Position numbers and translations under genes: made by a program. A DNA stretch of 64,000 nt, taken from positions 1,798,001 to 1,862,000 of the forward strand of contig CP032931.1 in assembly GCA_003666485.1 (NCBI GenBank). The letters run 5' to 3'. Of this stretch, positions 36,265-45,096 are shown in pieces. The stretch's first letter is position 1. Each line of letters opens with the position of its first letter. The stretch is from Levilactobacillus brevis. GTDB taxonomy: Bacteria > Bacillota > Bacilli > Lactobacillales > Lactobacillaceae. The notes beneath the pieces are model-generated. The model saw only the letters and a program-made list of their open reading frames with translations. It was not told the DNA's origin and made no database searches.

Positions 36265-37314
36265 ATGGGCAAATTTACGCGGCGTGAATGGCGCCAGATC
36301 ATCATCACGGTGGGGCTCACGCTACTGATATTGGCCTTCTTCTTCCTACCGCTCCCCAAGTACATCGAGGGGCCGGGTGAGGCGGATAACCTCAAGACCT
36401 TTGTCAGCATGCCAGGCCATCCTGATAAGCATGCCGGCAAGTACATGATCACGTCGGTTGCGCTGTCACAGGCGCGGCCCGTCAGCTATCTTTACGCAAA
36501 GCTGAACCCCATCTACAGTATTGAAAGTGTGGATGACGTGACCGGCGGCGAAAGTAATGCCACCTACGACAAGGTCCAGGACTTCTACATGCAGAGTGCT
36601 ATCAATGAATCGATCTACACGGCCTACAAGGCAGCCCACAAGTCGGTGACGCGCCACTATCTTGGCATTTATGTGCTGAGCGTAGATGCCAAATCACCGT
36701 TTGCTGGGAGCCTGCAGGTCGGCGATACCGTGACCAAGGTCAACGGCCGGCATTTCAATTCGATGGTCGGCTACCAGCATTACATCCAGCAACAAAAGGT
36801 TGGCCAATCTGCGACCATCACGTATCAACACAATGGCAAAACACGACACGTGACCCGCAAGCTGATGCGGCTGCCAACTAAGAAGGCGGGCATTGGCATC
36901 ACGCTGACTGACAACGTCAAGGTCACGGCCAAGCCGAAAGTCACGGTTGATCCTGGCCAAATCGGTGGGCCCTCTGGTGGCCTGATGTTTAGCCTGCAGA
37001 TCTACACGCAGGTCACTGGGCAAAATCTCCGTCACGGCCAAAAGATTGCCGGGACGGGGACGGTCGACGGTGACGGCAACGTCGGTGAGATCGGTGGTAT
37101 CGACAAGAAGATCGTAGCGGCGAAAAAGGCCGGCGCAACCGTCTTCTTTGCGCCATACGTCAAGCCTAGCAAGCTGTTATTGAAGTACGAAGAACATCAT
37201 CAGACCAATTACCAACTGGCCAAAGCGACCGCGAAGAAGTACGCGCCTAACATGAAGGTGGTTCCGGTCAAGACCTTCAATGACGCTGTGAAGTATTTGC
37301 AAGCCCATCATTAA
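36265..37314 (+). CDS. PDZ/Lon-like membrane serine protease (SepM/YlbL family)
   Basis: Membrane-anchored protease of the YlbL type; the streptococcal relative SepM trims a peptide pheromone. One N-terminal transmembrane helix (about 12-30), a PDZ domain (about 125-205, VDAKSPFAGSLQVGDTVTKV), then a Lon-type catalytic domain. The nucleophile Ser is in IGGPSGGLMFSL and the general-base Lys in GGIDKKIVAAKKAG. 349 residues. It directly abuts coaD and ends the ylbG-rsmD-coaD unit. The substrate is unknown, and no pheromone gene is visible nearby. Confidence 0.9.
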   Translation: MGKFTRREWRQIIITVGLTLLILAFFFLPLPKYIEGPGEADNLKTFVSMPGHPDKHAGKYMITSVALSQARPVSYLYAKLNPIYSIESVDDVTGGESNATYDKVQDFYMQSAINESIYTAYKAAHKSVTRHYLGIYVLSVDAKSPFAGSLQVGDTVTKVNGRHFNSMVGYQHYIQQQKVGQSATITYQHNGKTRHVTRKLMRLPTKKAGIGITLTDNVKVTAKPKVTVDPGQIGGPSGGLMFSLQIYTQVTGQNLRHGQKIAGTGTVDGDGNVGEIGGIDKKIVAAKKAGATVFFAPYVKPSKLLLKYEEHHQTNYQLAKATAKKYAPNMKVVPVKTFNDAVKYLQAHH

Positions 37315-37321
37315 TTTTTTG

Positions 37322-37355
37322 AAACGTCCAGGTCGAACATGGCCGGACGTTTTTT
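37322..37355 (+). terminator. Terminator after the SepM-like protease gene
   Basis: AACGTCC pairs with GGACGTT, with inner bases also partly paired, then TTTTTT. Confidence 0.85.
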
Positions 37356-37439
37356 GTTGGCAGTATTTTTGAAAAATTTTAGAAAATAAAAAAATATTGT
37401 CCGCGTTTTACGGAGTTGATTCGTAAAGGGGGCAATGTG

Positions 37440-38135
37440 ATGGGACAGAGGATTCAAGAATGGTGGTTTGGCCTGCCACGTCAACGGCAGTTGTTGGCAG
37501 TATTGGGTGGCATCGGTGTGTTAGTGATTGGCGGGTGGCTGATGCTCCACCAGCCGGCGTCAGCGGCCTTGCCCGCGGCAATTCCGCCAGCAACGACCAG
37601 CAGCGGTCGGGTCCAGTCTACGACGAGTGGACACCCACAGGCGGCGAGTCAGGCCAGCAGTCACGATACCCGGGTCTTCGTGGACGTTCAAGGTGCGGTC
37701 AATCATCCGGGGCTTTACCAATTTTCACCAGAAATGCGGGTAGCCGACGCCATCAAGGCTGCGGGTGGACTGGTCGCGCGTGCGGATCGCCAGCAGATCA
37801 ATTTAGCGACGCGATTGACGGATCAGCAGCAGTTGTATTTGCCACTGAAGGGTGAAAAACGTCCGGCAACCGCTACGAGTAGCAGTACGCCGGCCAGCAG
37901 TGGGAGTGGCACGTCGGCTAACAGTAGCAGCGGCAGTGCAACTGTGGTGAATCTCAATACGGCGACGGTAACCGACCTCCAGCAGCTGACCGGGGTGGGC
38001 GCAAAGAAGGCGCAGAAAATCGTGGACTACCGCACGGAACACGGGAGTTTTCAAAGCGTCGCCGACCTGGCCCAGGTGCCGGGATTCGGTGAAAAAACGG
38101 TTGCGAATCTACAGGATCAGCTCACCACCTCATAA
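37440..38135 (+). CDS. comEA: Competence protein ComEA (DNA receptor)
   Basis: Membrane-anchored double-strand DNA receptor for transformation. One N-terminal transmembrane helix (about 17-37), a Ser/Thr-rich linker, and an SLBB-like domain (VFVDVQGAVNHPGLYQF). A second Ser-rich linker leads to a C-terminal helix-hairpin-helix pair: NLNTATVTDLQQLTGVGAKK and LAQVPGFGEKTVANL. 231 residues. The ATG chosen has a G-rich ribosome site (AAAGGGGG). First of comEA-comEB-comEC-holA. No clear competence sigma box was found upstream. Confidence 0.93.
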   Translation: MGQRIQEWWFGLPRQRQLLAVLGGIGVLVIGGWLMLHQPASAALPAAIPPATTSSGRVQSTTSGHPQAASQASSHDTRVFVDVQGAVNHPGLYQFSPEMRVADAIKAAGGLVARADRQQINLATRLTDQQQLYLPLKGEKRPATATSSSTPASSGSGTSANSSSGSATVVNLNTATVTDLQQLTGVGAKKAQKIVDYRTEHGSFQSVADLAQVPGFGEKTVANLQDQLTTS

Positions 38136-38179
38136 CTGGTGGTATACTTAAAACTAAAATTTGCAAAGGGGTAATCAAC

Positions 38180-38659
38180 GTGAAACGCGAACAAATTCCT
38201 TGGGATCAATACTTTATGCTCCAGGCACTGGTGATCTCTACCAGAAGCACCTGTAACCGGCTATCGGTCGGGGCCACGGTGGTCCGGGATAAACGCATCA
38301 TTGCAGCGGGCTACAACGGTTCGGTATCGGGTGACGACCACTGCTTAGACGAAGGCTGCTACATCGTGGACGGCCACTGCGTGCGGACCATCCATGCAGA
38401 GATGAACGCCATTTTACAGTGTGCCAAGTTCGGTGAGGCTACGGACGGTGCTGAAATTTACGTCACGGATTTCCCGTGTCTTCAGTGTACAAAGATGTTG
38501 CTGCAGGCGGGGATTCGCAAGATTACTTACATGCGGAACTACCACAACGACCCGTACGCGCAGAAATTGATTGCGTTGAAACATGTCGAATTGAACCAGG
38601 TCACGGTCGACCCCGCCTTATTGGCAACGTTGCCGCTTGACCAGCCAAAGCAGGATTAG
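38180..38659 (+). CDS. comEB: ComEB, deoxycytidylate deaminase family
   Basis: Zinc-dependent deaminase, dCMP to dUMP by family, carried in the late competence operon; its role in DNA uptake is unproven. The zinc and catalytic motifs are HAEMNAILQCA and FPCLQCTKML, and the protein starts with WDQYFMLQALVISTRSTCNR. 159 residues. It shares one base with comEC (the stop TAG and the start GTG overlap by the G). Confidence 0.93.
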   Translation: MKREQIPWDQYFMLQALVISTRSTCNRLSVGATVVRDKRIIAAGYNGSVSGDDHCLDEGCYIVDGHCVRTIHAEMNAILQCAKFGEATDGAEIYVTDFPCLQCTKMLLQAGIRKITYMRNYHNDPYAQKLIALKHVELNQVTVDPALLATLPLDQPKQD

Positions 38660-40920
38660 TGGCGGCCAACCACGGCTTCTTAGTGGTACTGCCGGTGGCG
38701 GCGCTCAGTGTGGCGTTGGGTGGTCATCCTTGGGCCGGGAGCGGGTTGTTATTGCTCGCGCTTGCCCGGGTATGGACGCTGCGTGCACGGCAGACCTGGG
38801 TGATCACACTCTTACTCGTGGGCGTATTCGGCGGGTATAGTCTCTGGCGGGACCGGCAGCTGACACAACATCAATTGCCGTTTGATTCAGCCCGGACCGT
38901 GTCTGCGAGCTTGCGAGTCCAGCCGGATGCGGTGGTGGTCCGGGGTGCCATGTATTATTTTGTCGGCGAGAACAGTCAGACTGGCGAGCACCTAACCGTG
39001 CGGGGAGTGGCTAAATCGGCCGCTGAGCTACACGCGTTGCAGCGATTGACCCGACCAACCCTGTGGCAAGTCAGTGGCCAGCAGCAGGGTATCCTGCCCG
39101 CAACCAATTTCAACCAATTCGACGGCGCGGCTTACTGGCGGCACCGGGGCATCGTGAATACACTCAAGCTGGCCACCATACACCAACGCGTGACCGTGCC
39201 CACGTCGGGCTGGCGCTGGTTTAGCGACTGGTGGCACGGTTGGCGGGCCAAGCTGATCCATTACTGTGAGCGGCTACCGGGGGCGTTACGGGTGTATGCC
39301 TTGGGACTGTTACCGGGGGCCAAGGCTGCGGAGACCATGGGTGAACTGCAGGGGATGCAGCGGCTGGGGTTATTGCATTTATTTGCCATTTCTGGGATGC
39401 ACGTGGCGTTACTGTTGACGGCGGTCGAATGGGTGTGCGTTCATCTACGGCTCCAGCGAGAACACTGGGAATGGGGGATGTTGCTGGGATTACCGGCGTA
39501 TTTCATCTTGGCCGGTAGCGGGAGTGGCGTGTTGCGCGCTTGCCTGATGCGCGGGGTGCAATTAACCGGCAAACGCTGGCGGCACCCGATTGGCACGCTG
39601 GATGCTTGGTCACTGGCCTTTTTGATTGGCCTGTTCGTGAATCCCGGCCTGTTGTATGAACTGGGCAGTCAGTTGAGCTACGGCTTGTCCTTAGGTTTGA
39701 TCTTACTGCAGAGTGAATCCCGTGCTTGGCGACAGGGGGGACTGACCTTACTGGGATTGCCCAGTCTGTTAACGGGCGTATTTCAGTGGCACAGCCTGAC
39801 CTTGCTGGCCAATTGGGCGGTGGTCCCGTTATTTCCCGTGATCATTTTGCCGTTGACCCTGGTGGGGACGTTCTTGCATCCTTGGGTGCCCGCAGTGAGC
39901 CAAGGCTGTGCGTGGGTTCTGCGGCAATTCGATGCTGGCTTGGCCTGGTTCGCACAGTTACCTGGTAACGTGCCCTTCGGTAAACCGGCGTGGTGGGTGG
40001 CCTGGTTGTGGCTAGCGGGGACCTGGTGGCTCTTTACCCGTCCACCGCAACAGCGTCGTCGCTGGCTACTGGGCTTACTGGCCAGTTATGGCTTGGTCTA
40101 CGGGGCGATTCATCTGCCGGTGACGGGGGAAGTGACCTACTTTGACGTGGGCCAGGGCGATAGTATCCTGATTCGCGAGCCCTTCAATCGACGGGTCACG
40201 CTGATCGATACCGGTGGCCGGCTAGGCTTTCGGCAACCGGATTGGGTTCCGGCCACGCCACCTAGTTACGCGGCGCTACGAACCAACATCAACTACCTCA
40301 AGAGTCGTGGTATCGATCATGTTGATGACTTGTACTTATCACACCATGATGCGGATCATATCGGCGACCTGCCGGCATTTCTCGCGGAGTTGCGCGTCAA
40401 ACGATTGCTGGTACCGGCGGGGATGGAGGCTGAACCGGCTTGGCAACAGAAGTTGCGGGGCAAACTGCCACCAGTGGTGCCACTGCAGGTGGGTCAGGCC
40501 ATGCCACTGGTGGTGCGCCACCCGTACCAGGCCGCACCTGCGGAAAATGAAAATTCGTTGGCGCTTCAAGGGACGTTTGGTGGCCTGAGTTTCTTATTCA
40601 TGGGCGATTTGGACCAAGCAGGTGAACGAAAAATGTTGGCGGCGGATGCGCAGCTGCACGCCGACGTGTTAAAATTAGGACATCACGGCAGTAAAACGGC
40701 CAGCGCGCCTGAATTTATTGCGCAGTTGCGGCCACGGTGGGCGATCATTTCTGCCGGCCGACAAAACCGCTACGGCCATCCCAATGCGGAAACGTTGGCG
40801 ACGTTACGAGCGGCCAACGTACAGGCGGTCAGTACTCAGACCAGTGGGATGATCCGCTACACGTATCGGGGGACGCACGGTTATTGGCAAACTAAACTTA
40901 AAGGGGCACACGAATCGTGA
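38659..40920 (+). CDS. comEC: ComEC, DNA channel protein
   Basis: Polytopic membrane protein that passes single-stranded DNA into the cell in transformation. N-terminal membrane helices and a DUF4131-like soluble part come first, then the Competence domain (LHLFAISGMHVALLLT). A C-terminal metallo-beta-lactamase domain has LSHHDADHIGDLP and LGHHGSKTASAPEF and may act as nuclease. 753 residues, intact, so the uptake apparatus seems functional here at least in part. GTG start fused to the comEB stop; its stop overlaps the holA start. Confidence 0.93.
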   Translation: MAANHGFLVVLPVAALSVALGGHPWAGSGLLLLALARVWTLRARQTWVITLLLVGVFGGYSLWRDRQLTQHQLPFDSARTVSASLRVQPDAVVVRGAMYYFVGENSQTGEHLTVRGVAKSAAELHALQRLTRPTLWQVSGQQQGILPATNFNQFDGAAYWRHRGIVNTLKLATIHQRVTVPTSGWRWFSDWWHGWRAKLIHYCERLPGALRVYALGLLPGAKAAETMGELQGMQRLGLLHLFAISGMHVALLLTAVEWVCVHLRLQREHWEWGMLLGLPAYFILAGSGSGVLRACLMRGVQLTGKRWRHPIGTLDAWSLAFLIGLFVNPGLLYELGSQLSYGLSLGLILLQSESRAWRQGGLTLLGLPSLLTGVFQWHSLTLLANWAVVPLFPVIILPLTLVGTFLHPWVPAVSQGCAWVLRQFDAGLAWFAQLPGNVPFGKPAWWVAWLWLAGTWWLFTRPPQQRRRWLLGLLASYGLVYGAIHLPVTGEVTYFDVGQGDSILIREPFNRRVTLIDTGGRLGFRQPDWVPATPPSYAALRTNINYLKSRGIDHVDDLYLSHHDADHIGDLPAFLAELRVKRLLVPAGMEAEPAWQQKLRGKLPPVVPLQVGQAMPLVVRHPYQAAPAENENSLALQGTFGGLSFLFMGDLDQAGERKMLAADAQLHADVLKLGHHGSKTASAPEFIAQLRPRWAIISAGRQNRYGHPNAETLATLRAANVQAVSTQTSGMIRYTYRGTHGYWQTKLKGAHES

Positions 40921-41945
40921 CAATTAATGAACTCTTAAAAACTTTGAAGACTGGCGGGCAATTGGCCAACGTGTACCTGATCTTGGGGCAGGCGGATTAT
41001 TTACAACGCCGACTCAAGACGGGGTTCAAACAAGCGGTCCCCGCCGAGGAGCAGACCATGAACTTTGCCAGCTATGACATGGACACGGTTCCGTTGGCAG
41101 TGGCGTTAGATGACGCCATGGCCGCCCCGTTCTTTGGCGAACGCCGCGTCGTGTGTATCGACAATCCCCAATTCTTAACCGGGGAGACCAAGAAACAAAA
41201 GGTCGACCACGACATCGACAGTCTACAGACCTACTTAGGGTCACCGATGCCTAGCACGGTGCTGGTCTTCTTTGCGCCCTATGAGAAGTTAGATGGCCGC
41301 AAGAAGGTCAGCAAGCAGCTGAAAAAGGTGGCCACGACGATTGAAATCGGTAATTTCTCTGAACGCGATGTCCGGCAATTTATCGCAGACCAGCTAAAAC
41401 AAGATGGCTACACTATGGCGCCAGCAGCGTTGAACGAATTGATTCAACGCACAGATGCCGACCTCACGCTAATGATGAGTGAGCTCCCCAAGCTGGAGTT
41501 ATTTGCCTTGCCACAAAAGACGATTGAATTAGACGCGGTCACCGGCTTGGTTAGACAGACGCTGACGCAAAACGTCTTTGACCTGGTCAACCGGGTCTTG
41601 GCCAAGAATACGGCCGGGGCGGTGACGCTCTACCGGGAGCTGTTGCAGGCCAAAGAGGAGCCGTTACGGATCAATGCTATCTTACAAGGCCAATTCCGCC
41701 TGTTGATCCAAACTAAGGTCTTGGCCAAGCAGGGATACAGTCAAGGCAAGCTCGCCAGTATTCTGAAGGTCCATCCGTACCGCATCAAGTTGGCCTTACA
41801 GAGTCAGCGGCGGTTTCAGTTGACCGACTTGAACAGGGCCTACCTGGGGCTGTTTCGGGTCGAACAACAGATGAAGTCGTCGACCATGGATCCAGAAATG
41901 CTGTTCTCGCTATTTATGACGCAGTTTGCGGGACAGGCGGCCTAG
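40917..41945 (+). CDS. holA: DNA polymerase III delta subunit
   Basis: Clamp-loader subunit that opens the beta clamp. 342 residues, weakly conserved overall as usual. Seen: the N-terminal YLILGQADYLQRRLKTGF, the central VVCIDNPQFL and TVLVFFAPYEKLDGRKK, and the C-terminal helical part. GTG start overlapping comEC by four bases. Its place behind comEC is standard in Bacilli, and an rpsT gene in opposite orientation follows. Confidence 0.92.
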   Translation: MTINELLKTLKTGGQLANVYLILGQADYLQRRLKTGFKQAVPAEEQTMNFASYDMDTVPLAVALDDAMAAPFFGERRVVCIDNPQFLTGETKKQKVDHDIDSLQTYLGSPMPSTVLVFFAPYEKLDGRKKVSKQLKKVATTIEIGNFSERDVRQFIADQLKQDGYTMAPAALNELIQRTDADLTLMMSELPKLELFALPQKTIELDAVTGLVRQTLTQNVFDLVNRVLAKNTAGAVTLYRELLQAKEEPLRINAILQGQFRLLIQTKVLAKQGYSQGKLASILKVHPYRIKLALQSQRRFQLTDLNRAYLGLFRVEQQMKSSTMDPEMLFSLFMTQFAGQAA

Positions 41946-41992
41946 AGCGGCTACCGAGTTGAAAGTAACGAATAATTAGTAGAAATGCCAGT

Positions 41993-42054
41993 AGACTAAG
42001 CTAAGTACTGTCGGGGCCCTTAGGGGTGACGGTGCTTGGCTTGGTCTATTTTGG
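41993..42054 (+). terminator. Terminator of the comE-holA unit
   Basis: A 16-base imperfect stem (AGACTAAGCTAAGTAC with GTGCTTGGCTTGGTCT, several G-U pairs) enclosing GGGGCCC-type pairing, then ATTTT. Confidence 0.65.
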
Positions 42055-42083
42055 TGTGGACGTCGGAATAAATCCATTGTTGC

Positions 42084-42120
42084 AAAAAAGGAGGCCAGCC
42101 ATTTTCATGGTCGTCCTCCT
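42084..42120 (-). terminator. Terminator of rpsT
   Basis: On the minus strand AGGAGG..ACCATG pairs with TGG..CCTCCT, followed by TTTTTT. Confidence 0.85.
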
Positions 42121-42152
42121 GATTGCATCATCTAATCGTTTTGATTAATTGA

Positions 42153-42407
42153 TTACTTAGCTAAACGTGCAGCCATCCGTGACTTGTCACGGGAAGCCTT
42201 GTTCCGCTTGATCAAGCCCTTTGAAGCAGCCTTGTCAACTGCGGCGCTAGCTTGGCGGTATAATTCTTCCGCGTTGTCGGCACCAGCGGTCTTAGCTTGT
42301 TCAAAGCGCTTAACGGCAGTCCGCATCGTGCTCAGTTGTGCTGAGTTACGTTCGTTGGCCTTAACGTTAGTCTTGGCACGTTCGATTGCTGATTTGATAA
42401 TTGGCAT
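42153..42407 (-). CDS. rpsT: 30S ribosomal protein S20
   Basis: Small-subunit protein binding 16S rRNA early in assembly. 84 residues, Lys/Ala-rich. It starts [20 protein letters not shown] and ends with the conserved [20 protein letters not shown] pattern. ATG chosen with GGAGGTGA in front; the frame remains open upstream but without conservation. Divergent from rpsO. Confidence 0.96.
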   Translation of the reverse strand: MPIIKSAIERAKTNVKANERNSAQLSTMRTAVKRFEQAKTAGADNAEELYRQASAAVDKAASKGLIKRNKASRDKSRMAARLAK

Positions 42408-42468
42408 GAAAATTTCACCTCCGAATGAGAAATCCTTAGTACCGGAAATCTTAATTTCAACGTATGTT

Positions 42469-42497
42469 ATTATACAGAAGGCTAGGACCGAATGCAA
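42469..42497 (-). promoter_or_regulatory. Promoter of rpsT
   Basis: On the minus strand TTGCAT, 17 bases, TATAAT; about 60 bases before the ATG. Confidence 0.88.
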
Positions 42498-42555
42498 TAG
42501 CTAGTCGAGATAAATGTAAAGTAATTTTACTTGATAGGCGTTAATGGGAAAAGAC

Positions 42556-42584
42556 TTGCACTTTTCAGGAAAGTCCCGTATAGT
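42556..42584 (+). promoter_or_regulatory. Promoter of rpsO
   Basis: TTGCAC, 17 bases, TATAGT, divergent from the rpsT promoter. Confidence 0.85.
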
Positions 42585-42590
42585 AGATAA

Positions 42591-42685
42591 CTGTGCTCAG
42601 GCACAAACCCCTAACTTAGTTCGCCTGGCGGCCACCGCCGACTTACTCAGTTTCGGGCACTTATTTGAAAGGTGGTATATTTACC
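42591..42685 (+). promoter_or_regulatory. Structured rpsO leader, probable S15 autoregulatory site
   Basis: About 95 bases of leader. It contains the small stem GGCGG-CCA-CCGCC (42627-42639), an outer pairing of GTGCTC-type sequence near 42593 with GGGCAC near 42655, and the ribosome site AAAGGTGG. S15 represses its own mRNA through such leaders in many bacteria; the exact class here is inferred. Confidence 0.55.
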
Positions 42686-42955
42686 ATGGCTATTAGTCAA
42701 GCAAAGAAAAACGAAATCATCAAGCAATACGCTCGTCACGAAGGTGACACGGGTTCTACTGAAGTCCAAGTCGCTGTTTTGACCGCTGATATCAACGAAA
42801 TCAACGTTCATATGCAACAACACCGGAAAGACTTCCACTCACAACGTGGTTTGATGAAGAAGATCGGTCACCGTCGTAACTTATTAGCTTACTTACGGAA
42901 GACTGACGTTCAACGTTACCGTGAATTAATCAAGAGCTTAGGTCTGCGTCGTTAA
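42686..42955 (+). CDS. rpsO: 30S ribosomal protein S15
   Basis: Primary 16S rRNA-binding protein of the platform. 89 residues: [40 protein letters not shown] and the C-terminal [26 protein letters not shown], all typical. ATG with AAAGGTGG upstream. Single-gene unit with promoter, structured leader and terminator. Confidence 0.97.
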   Translation: MAISQAKKNEIIKQYARHEGDTGSTEVQVAVLTADINEINVHMQQHRKDFHSQRGLMKKIGHRRNLLAYLRKTDVQRYRELIKSLGLRR

Positions 42956-42968
42956 TTCGCCGCACCGG

Positions 42969-43005
42969 AGTCCCTCGCCAGCAATGGCTTGGGGCTTTTT
43001 CTTTT
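42969..43005 (+). terminator. Terminator of rpsO
   Basis: AGTCCCTCGCCA pairs with TGGCTTGGGGCT over a GCAA loop, then TTTTTCTTTT. Confidence 0.85.
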
Positions 43006-43160
43006 GCCCACATGTTATCTTAGTACTGCTCACCGGTAAAGTATGGTAGAATGGAGAAAGATTTAATTATGGACGAATCTGGGCTTTATGACCCAGCAGA
43101 AAATACTGACGTTATTTGTCAGAATCGTTAAAACTATACGAAGATTCTTGAGGTGAACTT

Positions 43161-45026
43161 ATGAGTGCAAAGATTAAGATTATCCCGTTTGGCGGTGTTC
43201 GCGAAAACGGGAAGAACATGTATGCCGTCGATGTTAATGGCGGAATTTACATTTTAGATTGTGGGTTAAAGTATCCGGAAAATGAACTTTTGGGGATTGA
43301 CGTGGTCATTCCTGACTGGGCTTACCTGCGGGAAAATAAGGACCGCATCGTCGCCGTCTTCTTGACGCACGGCCATGCCGACGCCATTGGTGCGCTACCT
43401 TACTTTTTAAGCGAGTTCAACGTTCCCGTCTTTGGGTCCGAAATGACGATTGCCTTAGCGAAGATTGGCGTCGCCGCTGAACCCAACGTGAAGGACTACG
43501 ATGATTTTCACGTGATTGATGAAAAGACGGAAATCGACTTCGGTGACGTGGTCGTTTCCTTCTTCTCCACGACCCACTCGATTCCAGAATCACTGGGGAT
43601 CGACCTGAAGACCGACGAAGGCCAGATTATCTACACCGGGGACTTTAAGTTCGACCAAACGGCCAAGCCCGGTTACCAGACGGATTACGCCCGGTTAGGG
43701 GCCATCGGTCAAGCCGGGGTCTTAGCCGTTCTGAGTGACTCCGCCAATGCTGAAAATCCGGCCATGAACGCGTCGGAACAGACGATTGCCGAGGACATTG
43801 AAGAGACGTTCCACTATCAAAACGGCCGGGTTATCGTGGCCTGTGTGGCGTCCAACATTTTACGGATCCAACAGGTCTTTGACGCCGCGCAACAAACGGG
43901 GCGGAAGGTGTGCTTGACGGGCCAAGATCTGGAAAAAATCGTCAACACGGCCATGAAGTTGGGCAAATTGTCCTTCGCTGATGATCTATTAGTGACACCA
44001 GCCCAATTGGATAGCTTAACGCCGGGCGAAACGGTCATCTTACAGACCGGGAAGATGGGCGAACCCATCAAGGCCTTACAACGCATGGCCAACAAACAAG
44101 AAAAAGACTTAAACATTCAGAAAGGCGACTTGGTCTACATCACGACCACGCCATCCCATGCTATGGACACGACCGTTGCCCAGACCCGGGATATGATCTA
44201 CCGGGCGGGTGGTGAAGTCAAGGCCATTTCTGATGAATTGAACTCATCAGGTCACGCCTACAAGCGGGACCTGCAATTAATGCTGAACCTGTTGAAACCA
44301 AAATATTTGGTGCCTATTCAAGGGGAATACCGGTTGTTAAATGCCCACGCCAACGCTGCGTTGGAATTGGGGATGCCGGCTGATCACATTTTCATCCTGG
44401 CAAAAGGGGACGTGTTGACTTATGCTGACGGCCAAATGAGCCTAGGCGAAGGCATCGACGTCACGGATACCATGATCGATGGGATCGGTGTCGGCGATAT
44501 TGGGAACATTGTGTTGCGTGATCGGAAAGTCTTAGCCGACGACGGCATCTTCATTGCGGTCGTGACCATCGACCGGAAGAAAAAACAAATCGTGGCGGAC
44601 CCCAAGATCACGTCCCGTGGCTTCGTTTACGTGAAGGCCAACAAGGACTTGATGCAAGAAAGTGCCCAGATCATTCGCAAGGCGGTTCAGAATAACTTGG
44701 ATAACAAGGAATTCGATTGGGGCCATTTGAAACAAGACGTGCGTGAACACCTGAGCCATTACTTATTCGAGCAAACGCACCGTCGGCCAGTCATCTTGCC
44801 AGTCATCATGGAAGTCAACCAGCACCATCGCCGAAGCACCAGCAAGGCCAAGGAGGGCGGTAAGGCCGCTACTCCGGCACCTGAAGCTAAGGCCAAGAAA
44901 GCTAAGGCGAAGGCTAAAAAGCCGGCCAAGGCGGCTAAGCCCGGTCAACCGGCTAATAAGCCACATCGCAATCGGAAACGTCGGCACAGCAACAAGCCAG
45001 CCGCGACGGTTGAGAAACAAGATTAA
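43161..45026 (+). CDS. rnjB: Ribonuclease J2 with altered metal motif and basic tail
   Basis: Metallo-beta-lactamase/beta-CASP RNase J paralogue, usually a partner of RNase J1. The motif that is HGHEDH in J1 reads HGHADA (residues 70-75), losing the last metal-binding His while keeping Asp. Loss here is known for J2-type proteins and predicts little or no own activity. FFSTTHSIPESLG, GDFKFD, SSGHAYKRDLQLML and GEYRLL are present. A Lys/Ala/Pro-rich tail of about 55 residues (from about 565) is added and could bind RNA. An extended -10 (TG-G-TAGAAT near 43045) lies upstream. Confidence 0.93.
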   Translation: MSAKIKIIPFGGVRENGKNMYAVDVNGGIYILDCGLKYPENELLGIDVVIPDWAYLRENKDRIVAVFLTHGHADAIGALPYFLSEFNVPVFGSEMTIALAKIGVAAEPNVKDYDDFHVIDEKTEIDFGDVVVSFFSTTHSIPESLGIDLKTDEGQIIYTGDFKFDQTAKPGYQTDYARLGAIGQAGVLAVLSDSANAENPAMNASEQTIAEDIEETFHYQNGRVIVACVASNILRIQQVFDAAQQTGRKVCLTGQDLEKIVNTAMKLGKLSFADDLLVTPAQLDSLTPGETVILQTGKMGEPIKALQRMANKQEKDLNIQKGDLVYITTTPSHAMDTTVAQTRDMIYRAGGEVKAISDELNSSGHAYKRDLQLMLNLLKPKYLVPIQGEYRLLNAHANAALELGMPADHIFILAKGDVLTYADGQMSLGEGIDVTDTMIDGIGVGDIGNIVLRDRKVLADDGIFIAVVTIDRKKKQIVADPKITSRGFVYVKANKDLMQESAQIIRKAVQNNLDNKEFDWGHLKQDVREHLSHYLFEQTHRRPVILPVIMEVNQHHRRSTSKAKEGGKAATPAPEAKAKKAKAKAKKPAKAAKPGQPANKPHRNRKRRHSNKPAATVEKQD

Positions 45027-45029
45027 TCA

Positions 45030-45068
45030 AAAACGGGCCAACCGCCAACAGTGGGTGTGGTCCGTTTT
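45030..45068 (+). terminator. Terminator of rnjB
   Basis: AAAACGGGCCA pairs with TGGTCCGTTTT (one mismatch). The T run is only four bases, and it sits just before the ribosome site of the next gene, so read-through is likely. Confidence 0.6.
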
Positions 45069-45096
45069 GAATTCTGCTTTTTAAGGGGGAACGACC

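Noticed and set aside
37360-37440. Competence sigma box before comEA
   Set aside because: The A/T-rich gap contains TACG-like words but no convincing match to a known com-box at a proper distance.
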